The notes beneath the pieces are model-generated. The model worked only from the letters and a program-made list of their open reading frames with translations, was not told where the DNA came from and ran no database searches. Below are positions 25,001 to 37,000 of a stretch of 64,000 nt of DNA, in pieces (position 1 is the first letter of the stretch; each line of letters begins with the position of its first letter). Made by a program: the position numbers and the translations under genes. Origin of the DNA: Prostheceraeus crozeri (Eukaryota > Platyhelminthes > Polycladida > Euryleptidae); the NCBI GenBank assembly GCA_907163375.1, contig CAJQUW010000614.1:434001-498000 (forward strand), written 5' to 3'.

Positions 25001-28000
25001 TGATGATAGTTAAAGCTTTATGTATAAGTTTTAACTAAAATTGTTCAAAAACTTCATTTTTGAACGCTATACGTCATCGGTATCATAGATGGTATGGAAA
25101 TGAAAGACCCTTCAAAGAAAGTTGATGTTTTCCATCTTTTACTTTTCCAGGCTTCATCGCCGCTACTATTACCAATCCCATTTGGTACGTCAAGACTCGC
25201 CTGCAGCTCGATCAGAAGTGAGTAGTTATATGATATATGTTATTGTCTTGACCAACTCCAGAGCAGTCAAAGATGGAATTGACATCAAATAAACAACGTT
25301 TGAATTGACAGCCAGGTTTCAATCATGTGAAGTATTTAGTTCTGCCTTGGATTAAAGGCACGTGATGTTTTGCGTGTGAAGCCTGTTGAGCACGAGTCAT
25401 AGCGAGTATTCGAGGAATTCGAATACTCCAATATTCAATATTTAAAATACAATAACTACTTTTCGTTTTCCAAATGAATGGGCTAATCTGCTTGTGATGT
25501 TTAATGTCGCAGATGATTTTTCCTTTGTAAGATAAATTAGTTATATCATTAGAAGATACTTGTTCAATAAAAATGAGTCATGAATTATTAAAATGAAGTT
25601 ATGAAATGCAGAGAGCCCAATTTTTAAAGCTGTCTATGCAATCGCAAAGAAATTACTGGAGCTGTAAGTGCTAATATACTTCCAGGGCTGGGAACGAATC
25701 CAAATTCCAAAGAAATGGATTTGTGAATTTGATTGATTCACGTGAACTTCAAAAAGTTGCTAAATGGCATGTAATAATTTGCTGATACAGATTTTCTTAG
25801 CATTTTGTTATTGTTAAGCTAATGACATAGAGCGTTCTACATTGCACCGACAGTTCTATATTTGCTACTGAAACGAAGTGCCTACTTGGCACTTAATCGA
25901 ACCATTATTTGTTTGAATCTCAGTGTCAAGATGTGAGTGCAACATGTAGGATAATATGGAGATTTATGCGAAATTGAACAGATTTAAAGGAGCACTGATA
26001 AAATCAAGCTCCAATGCTATGCTCGGCGATTGACCGACACCGACCGACTTCCTTGAAATACCGAAATGCTTTCGGTTTTTTCGGAAAAATAATTTAATCG
26101 AATTATAACCGAAGAAGGCATTTCTGAAAGCCGACTGAACCAACCTCAAAAATTTGAAGACCTCCGAACACTGCAATACAGGCAAAAGACTATCTTAACC
26201 GCTTAAGTAACCGTGCATGCAAGTCGAAGTACATATTTAAAGTAAGAAATGTACCTATCTTTCTCTCAGTCATTCTGAACCGCAAGATAAAAAATTACGG
26301 ATCATGATTCGTAACTACAAGATGATGGTAGAAATTGTTTCTTGTCAGTGATTGGGGTACATCAAGTAGTAATTCAATTACAGCTCTTTCTGTGTTCAGT
26401 ATTGCAAATGCATTGTTAGTTGTGCACAATTGACCATGAACTTCTCTCTTAAGACCTTTTCTTCACACACTACAGTAGTGTAAAAAAAAGTTAATGACAA
26501 TTATTTTGGGTCCCCTCAAAATTTAGGATTCGTGAGATTCAAACGGAATCGTTCAGATGAATTCAAGTTTTCGCGCCCAGGTATTCGGATTGTAGTTAGC
26601 AAAATGCACTAAGACTGCTTAGGACTTAGCTACTAACTCCCTGTGCCTCAAAAGTGTGTGTTATAGTAACTGAACGTAGCACGCCTGCACCTGATATCAC
26701 ATCAGATGACGAACATGTGAATGATGGAAGATTATGAGACCAGTTTGTTTGAGGCATTTTTTGAAGGAGATGAAGTACTAGAACTACGACAATGAAGGAA
26801 TGTAAGCGCTGTGCTGAAAACACATGTTCAGTCATTATTCTTCCGTTTTTTGACATAAGTTTATGTTTGACATAATCTCTTATCTACATAGGAAAATAAA
26901 GCTGCGATCACATGACTTCAGTTGATAGTTTAGGTTGGGATAGTCAGTGTAGGAGTGATTCGTAACGATTTTAAAACGGACGTGCCTAAATTTGCATGTT
27001 TATTCAATATAAGCAGCAACCTTGCTGTACTAAATATATTTCTTATGTGATTGGCTATCTTTTCGCATTTGCATGAAAAATCGTCACATGATCTTTACTT
27101 CTAGACATTGACACACACACACCCCTTTTAAACAAGTGGAAATCAATTCTCTCGAGAACTATTTTATGAATAGCTCATACATCAACTACATGAAGAAATT
27201 ATGTCTGGTGTACATAAAAACTTCAATTAGTAGTTCGCATGCGATGTGAAAACGACAGACAACAAAGTTAAGCAAATGTGCATGTATATCAGATTTTTTT
27301 CCTGATACAGCTGCTTTATGACATCGAATGATTATATTAGGGATATAAATATGAGAGCTTGTGTAATTATTCAGTAAATGAGAGTAAGATTGTGATGAGT
27401 ATTGGTTCAGTGTTCACTCTAGAACTTTTGAGTCGATGTGATCGGAAGTCCAGTCTTCACCGGGATCGCCCTAATTTCGACATATTGGTCCCCATGCTAC
27501 ACAGCATGGATGCCCTCCGTCTATTAAAGGTACCTGCCAGTAATTGAGAAGACAATAGCAGGTGTTATCAGTGATGAAACCGACCGCGCTTTTAGAGGCC
27601 GATGTTACAGTTGATTGCCTGGTGGCCGGCATATATGCCCGATAGTGGAATCAGAGCACATGATTTCCATCTCACGTTTAGATGAAGTATTACCAGCGAC
27701 GTGGAGAGTTTGTATCTTGTCCATCGGCAAGCAAGCAGCCCAACGCATAGGATGCCGTTATCGCACTGTTGGCATCTGGTCAAGTGACCTTTTCAATATA
27801 CTTCATACGCTAACCCTCTCAAACAGATTGAGAAACGTGTCAAGAAATATACTTCATACGCTAACCCTCTCAAACAGATTGAGAAACGTGTCAAGAAATA
27901 AATTTGTGAGAAACTCGCTAACAAGTTGCAGCCTCTCCCGTCAGACGGGATGTAGTTTCCCTCACTCCCTTCTGCATATACTATTTCGGTAGAAGTATGC

Positions 28001-31000
28001 ACAGAGCTAATGCACTCTCGTGTTCTCATATGAGTTTAGAGTGGTCACAGTGCATATGCTGTTGTTCGAGAAGTCGTTTGATTCACATTGTTCAGCTCAG
28101 GGATCAGCTTTCCCTAACCAATGCAATGATTCGTAGAAGTGGCAAGCGAGATTTCTATGTGGAAATGGTGACTATTTTATAAGTGAACAAGATCTTGCCT
28201 ATTTTTCATTGACTAGCCTCGAGCTTCTACCTCTTAAATTTAATGAAAATCGATCGGAGTCGAGCAGTTTTTAATTATATTTGTCATATCTCATGGAGGA
28301 TGAATGCATGTTATTCATCAAATCTTAACACTAATTGATGGAGAAACATCTTTTGTTGATGGGATCTGTCAAATCAATGTCTCTCAACCTAGTCTAAATG
28401 ATACTTTGAGCAACTCCTGATGCATGGTGACAGACACTTCGTTCCCCCCTTGTGAATAATTACATTGTGCAGTGGTGAAATCCTTGCGAAACGAAAATTT
28501 ACCTTTTGGTCGCATTACTTGCACATACAGTTCCGGGTGCGTGGAATATTTATCACTGAATTGCGTTTCAACCAGTTGTGATATACTCTTTCAAAACAAG
28601 TCATAGATTCTATGAAACATAGTTGACTCGATGAGTTGCGTGAGATGTGATGTGCTCTCGAAACAAAAATGTGCCACTACATTTATAAGACAGACTAGTT
28701 AGAATACTTTGTAATAATCCATGTGTACTTGTATCACAGCGATATTTCGAACCCCGGTCGACTGAGTTTTCAGTCTTCCGCTGCACGGATAAAGAGGTCT
28801 GCGGATAATGCATTTTGGTTCGATAGTCACTGAAACACTGATGTTTGCTAAATAATTGTCGGGGATGCTCTGGCTTTTCAGATTCTTTTCATTGTCAAAT
28901 CGAATTCGTGTCAGCCAAATTAGTCGTCCTTTGCTGACGTCAGGCCGCGAAGGGGGTTGAGAAACACATAACGGACGAGTTGGGTCTAAATCTGGAGCCA
29001 CCCGACCCTCCGAATGCTAGTGGCCCTCGGCAGTCTTCCAGCTGTGATCTGATGTGTGTACTGAATCGCTACTTTGCAAAGTAATTCAGTGAGTGATTCA
29101 CTCAGTTGTGACACAGTGGTTTGTAATATGTTTTTATAGTGAACTGACTGACATTTATTTCACACTTCATTCTCGAATCTATAATATCTTCAATGTCAAC
29201 GAATTATGAATTCTTTTCAGCTAAAGCGCAACCTATCGCGTTTCCACATTTCTGCACTGTAAGATACCGAAGCTTTACTGCATCGAGTATTGAGTAAATA
29301 GCACGAAGCAACACTAGTAAAGTGTCATCTAGGGTTCAGCAGTTATTTCATGTCGGAAATTTTTTTCTATAGCTACTATCTGACAGCATGAAATGAGTTG
29401 CACGTGTCCTTCAGTCTCGTAGCAGAACTGCTGTACCTATTCCTTTATCAGTGATGTACTAGTTTATGCTCATTTTGAAGAGACATTACTGATAAAAGTT
29501 GTTCGAAAAGTTTGCTCAGTGGATGTTAGATTTGAAACAAGCTGTGACCATGTCCATAAATTATAAAACCGACGCAACTGATCTTGTATACAAAAGTTAA
29601 GCTTCTGTCAGCGTTTCCTTTCGACGCAAAATCCAGATAGCCATGTTTGTATCGTATGCGCATGGTCAGGATTTTGGTGACTCAACAAAAAATTTTTCAC
29701 ACGCTTGGTCGAACTTTCAGCCGAAATTTTCAACAACCAATCGTATTTGTGTTTAACTTATTTTCAAGATTTTCAATATTATTCTCCACTGCCAGATTAT
29801 GATCCAGGCTATTGATTGTGGACCGTGCAAACCAGAATCACCATCCTGTCATAAAAACTAATATTTTGGATATAACCAACCAAAAATACTTCAGTTTGAA
29901 AATAATAAAAAGATTGTCACATTTTCTGATATATTTAGTCAGATTAAATGTACTCTCAAGGTTTGAATGCAGTATTATGTAGTCTTCTGAAAAGGGATGA
30001 TGAAAATTTAAGTATATGTGCAGATTATTTTGAGTTTTTTTTACTGATCTTAACTTAATTAAAGCATATTTCGAGTTTCGACCGTACAGTAGAATTCAGT
30101 AAATAAGTTCACTTCTGTTAGCAATCTCAATGATTTATCATGTGAATGGATTGAATGGACAGTGCTTCAAAGTCCCTGCAATCTTATGAGTCCCACCTTA
30201 TGAATCAAGTCGGATGAATCGCTGAGTTATTCACTGTTAGCTGTAAAGAAATAACTCATGCTTTCCAATACAGGAATTTTAAGAAGATTCAGAATTTTTC
30301 AAAAATCAAGTCCTTTGAAATGGAGGAAATATTTCATCATGCGCCGAAGGCGAGAAGCGAGTTTAGTGCTCGTCAACGCCATATCATACAACGCATTTAA
30401 CTAGTCATGCCATCAAATAGGTAATGAAATATTCATAGGAGACATGTAGTAACTGTAGCTCATGTTGTCTTTTCATTATAATAAGAGATAGAAGCTACTT
30501 GTCATATCATTACATACACGCACTTCCGTAGTTTTGTCAACCGCATAAATCAACTGGTTCTCTTTAACACTGAAAGCATTTCTGATCTAAAGCACTGACT
30601 TTCTAGGGACAGCTCAATTACCGAAGACTTCTGCAGATAGTATCATTCAATTTTTATCATCTAACCCTTCAAACACCAGCGAATTGAATGAGCTTGCGAA
30701 ATTGTAGCCATTAACACTATTCAAGGATGCCGCCGAAGATGAGACCGCGATCCGCGAAGGAAAAATGTTGAGCTACAATGCAATTAATTTATATTTTTGA
30801 TGTTAGTGTTAGAATAATCCAATGTTGGTATTTTAAGTGCATAATTCAAGATATGAACTTATCTCGCATCTTGGCCTTACTGAGCCACTTCGACCGTTAA
30901 ACGGAGCCTTAATGATTAGCATTTCATAAATTGACAGATCGTATCCTCTTGAACTTGATCGTGTATTGAACTTTCTGTGCAGAATATTTGACGCCTTTTT

Positions 31001-34000
31001 ATCTTTGGAAGGCAGGATGACATTTTTTCAGTCGTTGTTTTCTTCGTTGTTATTTATTTTGATCGCAATTTTTGTTCACAATTTCTCACAGCGTTGTTAG
31101 GTAATTGATTATTTAGGACACATCAATGTTTCATCAAATGTGCAACTATTTGTAGTTGTCCTTGGACAGGGCGAGTTGAATGTCATTATGGAGAATGTCA
31201 GCAAGATAGATTAATAAAATGCATTCGCACTTTAGACAGCTATCTTTTGTCGATTAGCATTCGACATGTATTGTGATCTTTGCGTGACTTTTGGGGCATT
31301 ACCGAAATACTTTTAGAGAAATAAATTGTTGCTGCGTCATTATAATTCATTAATAGACACGTATATGATAAATTCATAATTAACTTGAGTTGTAAATAAT
31401 ATATTGTAATCACTGTCCCAAGGGCAACTTCGAATATTTCCATTCAGAGGTAATGAACTTCGTTAACTTTCATCGCCATTTTGATTGAAAGTGATCGTAA
31501 TTTCACACTGATATCAGAAGATTCATTGACGTAAAGCACTGATCTGAACATGCTCGGTGCTACACGCCACGAAGTGCTATCTGAACGTGATATTCATCTA
31601 CAGCGGACGTCTAGGGCACGTGTGGGGAAGTGCATGAAATTGTGGTGTACACGTGCACGTGGATAGATCACCGTTTTTGCACGTGAACGTGAGGTCAAGT
31701 AAGGCAGCATCGCCACGTCTGTGTCTCTGCGTCTACACAAAATACAGTCAACAGTGACGATCGATTCCTTCGCTATCTCTCCGACTAAACTGTGTTACTA
31801 TCAAGCAAGCGTAAGAGGCAAAAGTGGAGATAAAATGGATGAGATAATGATCCTCTACATGACTCGTGCTAACAAGAATGGTTAATGTGTGTAGTTACGA
31901 ACAGCTCCCAAGAGGTCGTTTTCTTGATCGCACTTTAAAGTACTTCCTCGCTAGTTCACACACGATAGACAGATTAAAAGCGAGATTCAATAAATCTCAG
32001 TGTAGTTGCGGCCATGCTGACAACACGACAACTCAAATGCAAATAGTTAAGTGATGCAAGATAGGGAACTGCTTTTGCCAACATTCGATTGAGTTTCGTG
32101 ATTCTCAAAATTAAACAGCAAAAGCCGTCCAAATTCATTTAATGTACTCGTATAATGTCGGTTATACGTAGTGATTCATTATTCAGATGGAAATGACGTC
32201 GATCTTCTCATAAGTCGAGTTTTCTGATTACCAAGAACCTGCTTCACGATAGATGGATGTCGGCTTGTAGTTAAATTCGTTTGTTATTCATCAATACACG
32301 TTCTGGTCGGCTTGATTGTTAACTGATCAAGAAATGTGCTAAAAAATAGGGACAAATAGGTACTTCTATTCTTCCCCCACCCTCACATTTTTGTTGTTGG
32401 CACCCGAGAGTTTTGCATTGTCGATCTTCTCTTGCTCCTAAGGGCAGTCCAACTACTGTCGCAAAAACGTTGAGTGTGTAAAATGAGCTTGTAGAACATT
32501 TACAGCCGCAGAGCTAGACAACTGCTCGTCATTTGTCTGTCGACAACAATCCCACTAAGTTCATGATCACAGCTGTACCTTGTATTCTAACTGAGTATAC
32601 AAGGCACCAATCCTTCATCCCAGGGTTCAAGTAAGACTTCTCAGTGGTGCTGTACTGTCACTCTGTGACAGATCAAGTCTATTCTAAACCCAATGTGACT
32701 AACTTTGGCGAAATTTTATGATTTTGGAAAACTTGAAGAATGTGAGGGGGGAAGAATAAAAGTACCGACAAATATCTCAGTGGTGGAGAAACTCTTGAGG
32801 GAACGCAAAACTGCTTACAAGCCCGCTTACTTAGTGATGTCGACATTTTTATTGTGTATGGCAGATGTTTGTAGAAGTTATCGAAAACATTTTAGTAAGC
32901 CTACATACACTTGCGCCGTATTTCTTCGAATAGTAACCGCGATAGTGGACCGCAATTTTTAATGCTTGTTTTTGTTTTAATGCAATTTTACATGTTTCTG
33001 CATTTGGCAGTTTCGATATGATATTGTTAACAATGCCATTGTAACCTCATCAACCTAACTTAGCAAAGTCAAATAGGTCTACATTCATAAAGATCATGCA
33101 GTCTAATCGTACTTTATGAAAGCGGTTAGTAGAAAACGGCTATTTGACTGCATTTCTGACACCACGATCTTGATAATACAATCAGTATCTCCTATACGTG
33201 TAAATATCTACTAACCTTCACGTGTTTCAGTGTTCAGTCATGTTTCCAGTTAAAATTGAAGCAAAACAGCAATGGTGGCATGGGTGAAGGTTTCTACATA
33301 AAATATCAATCCGATAATTTATCTTTCCTTTCCTTGGTAGGCTGCTTACATGGAGGTATATTTATTAAAATGAATGTAGGCTATTCCTTGATGTGTGACA
33401 TACAATGACACCAATAAATGTAAAACTCAAGCAGCAAGTGCCGACATAGATGTAAACGGCATTATCTAGTTGCCTAGATATCGTCGAATGGTAGTTGAGG
33501 CTACAATTCGAAGAAATACGGTGTTCGGGTGAGATGAATCTACTGTCTTTCTCATCGTGTTCGAGCATCAATAATGACATCAACAGTGGCTAAATTTTTG
33601 CAGAATAATCAAAGCGTAAGAGATCATTTTTTCTCTTTCGTTCCACATTTGCCGTAGTCAGCGATCATTAGCACATGATACGGCATCAGACGTACTTCTG
33701 ATCCAAACGGAATCAGAAGGACTTGCTGCAGTTAATTTTCTTTCTCTTCTTTCATTCTTGGAAAAAAACTGGTTTAATCCGGTGGTAGACGACCGCTGTT
33801 CAATGCAGCAACACAACTATTCATATAATGCGGCGTTGTTAAAACAATCGTTTTATTGGCTGCTAATCAATGATGAATCATCTGCAAAAACAAAGCGTCC
33901 TTTGCCAATCCAGGTGATCAGGCTTTCACAAGATCATATTCGTATTCTGCATTTGTCATATTGTTTTAAGCCGAGATGAATGCCATCTGAGTTTTTAATT

Positions 34001-37000
34001 GATATTTTCTGAAGTGTATTATATGGGTGATACTTTGACCTTATCAACTCACCAGAAAAAGAACAATAACCACCAGTTCATGATTGTCACTGAAATGATA
34101 GGCATCATTTAGTTTTTAAGAGCACGAAAGCTGTAAAGAAATGACAGACAGGTTCGCATTTTTCGTCTCTTTAATCCGTATGAATTGTAAGATAATTTAG
34201 CTATCAAGAACGTACTTGAATATGAAGAAATTATGACTGTAACTCCAAATAAAATTCACATTCATCAACAATGCGAGTAGTGAAAGCCTATTATCCAAGG
34301 CTTAATATAGATTTTCGGCCGCAATCAGTAATAATTGTTCTAATTCAAGAGATGACAGCATTATTTTCCTGATTTTAGAGACTGCTGTGTCACAGTGGCC
34401 AGTCTTGAGATACTGATGTTGTAGATGACCGATGCTGTCATTCGATATTCGTGGGAAGCTCTGTCAGACTGAAAGCATCACAGTCTGAATAGTGTCTTCT
34501 AATCACTGAGTAAAGGAGTAGTGCCATTGAAGCTTATTCATTTTTCTCATATTAATTTATTTGGCGAATGTCAATAATTAGCATTGTTTGGCAACTTAGC
34601 CTGATGAAATTTGAAATAAGAGACAAACTTAATTTCAAATAATCTATGTTCTGATGACATAATTACTCAGTACTCACTCACATATTTTTCCAGTTACTGT
34701 CGTTTATCGCATCAACAGGGATGCTGAATCGGAACCGCCGGAACCACAGCTATATGACAGAGAATGATCTGAGGCACACAAAACAAAGCTATTTTTGAAG
34801 GGATTGAAGCACTTCCTTTGATCACATCACAGTCACAATCCTGAGCGGTCTTTGCTATTTCCGTGCTGATGCCATAAGCAATAGCGGTCTCACTTGCATA
34901 ATTTTAGTTTTACATGTATCACACAGGGTTTACCATCTTTTAGCTCATGATTCCAAGTAAACAGGATAACGAGTACCACACGCGTTCTGACATGTATCCA
35001 CCGAGTACCCACCGCGGAGTGTAGTCTCCTCCACTGCACTATATTTCTTGCAGTCTTCATTCTTGGTTGGCCTCTTCATCATCACTGATTAATCTAAAAT
35101 GTTGTCTATCAAGCAAAATATTGCCGCGAATTTCAGCTTAGTATGTAGAATCATTTTTGTCAACATGTGAATTGCTTCTATTGCATTTTAATCGGCATTT
35201 GACATCCGATTACACACAATCAGTATTTTTGTTTTGGTCGTCGAATCTTCCGGGAAATCCATCAGAAAATTTCCACCAATAAAATTACGGCAATTTTGAT
35301 TGTAAAATACTATATCAATGAGTATATCAGTGCGTGTTTGTAATGAGTAAGCAAATTACGTATTTTTCGAATACGAGTTGAGCTAGTTAGGGGATGTTAA
35401 TGACTGGATAATTTTATAATGTTCTGTGGGTGCGTGTTCGAGTTAATCATTTCTTCAAAGTGAAAGGTTCACTAACAGGTAGAACCACGAAAATAATGAA
35501 TAATGCCATTACTGGTTAATTGTATATATAAGGCCTTTAATTTCAAGAAGATTTTATTTTTTATGTTATTAAATCGCGAATGTGGCAACATAAGTAAACA
35601 ACCACTGAATGTCATTTCGAACAGCACAATTATCTGTTAATGAACAGGTGGAAATACCAAAAATAATTTCCGCCAAAACGGAAGATTGGCGGAAAAACAG
35701 AACCCCACACACAATTGAAACAAAGCTTCTACAAAATGTTGTGAGGAATATGCTTGCATACTTTTGTTCCAGGCTTCTATTTTTCTCTCTGATGTGTTTT
35801 CCACCTGTAGAGTTCCAATTGAGATAAGTTGGGTGAAACTAAATATAATATAATAGTAAATTTAAACAAATAAATAGAAGAGGTACTTTCATGTTGGATT
35901 CTGTCTAAGTATCTGTCGTTGTCGATTTTCTCAACTTAGGTTCTAGATTTAATGACATTCCATAGACAGACAACACGCGTATATTTATAATTAATTATGT
36001 TGAGCACAAAATCACTACCTTGTGTTTCTCGTCGCAAAGGCTAAGTGGAAATATTGTAGCGACAGAAGTGCAGCGTCAATGACAGAAAGCATATTTTTAT
36101 CTATGCATGTGAAATGTAGTTGGAGAAATCTTTCAAATTTTCATTGAATTTCCGAACTGATGAAGTCTGGATCAGCGAGTTTCACCATGAACCCAAACAT
36201 AAGCACGTGATAGGCACATAATACAACACTGTTTTCTGAAATTACTGGATGAATGAATTTAATTTGACTGAAACTATTTATTTACAAGAGTATTTGGAAA
36301 GACGAAGTAACGGTGATGTCATGTCGTGTAATTGTTGGTTGTAATGATGTCGTTGTAATTCCTACATGATTGAGAAATAAATTACACTTATTTTCTTCTC
36401 AGCAGTAATTCATGTATTTGAAACCCGCTGATGTGAAGGTTCTTACAGATAATTAATTGATTTGTCCAAAATAAATGCAAGTGTTGTCTTTCATTTTCCA
36501 GAACTGGTGATAAAACGTTGACCGCATTTCGTTGCGTGCAGAATACATTTCGAGATAAGGGGATTTTCGGTTTCTATAAAGGAGTCCAAGCCTCGTACTT
36601 CGGCATCTCAGAGACTGTTCTGAATTTCGTTATTTACGAAACCTTAAAGCGCTATCTGATTGATCGACGAGATGGCACAACATCCACCGATCAATTGGCG
36701 AAGCATCTCCAATGCTCCAGTGACATTGTATTCGCGATGATGGCCAGTGGGGTGTCGAAGTTTGTAGCAACGACCACCTGCTATCCGCACGGTAAGAATT
36801 GAACGATGTGTGAAGTGAGGTCAAAACGTAGTTGAAAAGAATCTCACGATTTATGCAATGTGAGAATCATATTGAAAGTTAGCAAGTACAGAATTGGTGG
36901 CTGTCAATCAAGTGATTTCATTGAATATCAGTTGTATCATGCTACTGCACTTACATGTTGCTCTGCTGAGAACAGCGGCACAAGTTGAGATTACGATACG

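Larger units (their letters stand above)
20887..25150 (+). other. Intron 4 of the carrier gene
   Basis: The intron has a GTAAGT donor and a TTACTTTTCCAG acceptor, phase 1. It holds the hAT-like element at 21228-22243 and the foldback MITE at 22482-22662. From 22663 to 25150 I see no coding region or repeat. Confidence 0.9.

Noticed and set aside
27793-28029. Minus-strand protein with repeated motif [14 protein letters not shown]
   Set aside because: The repetition is only the 51-bp DNA duplication read in one frame.
31615-31690. A regulatory cluster of CACGTG words
   Set aside because: A few copies in an 11-kb intron are not enough to claim an enhancer without conservation data.
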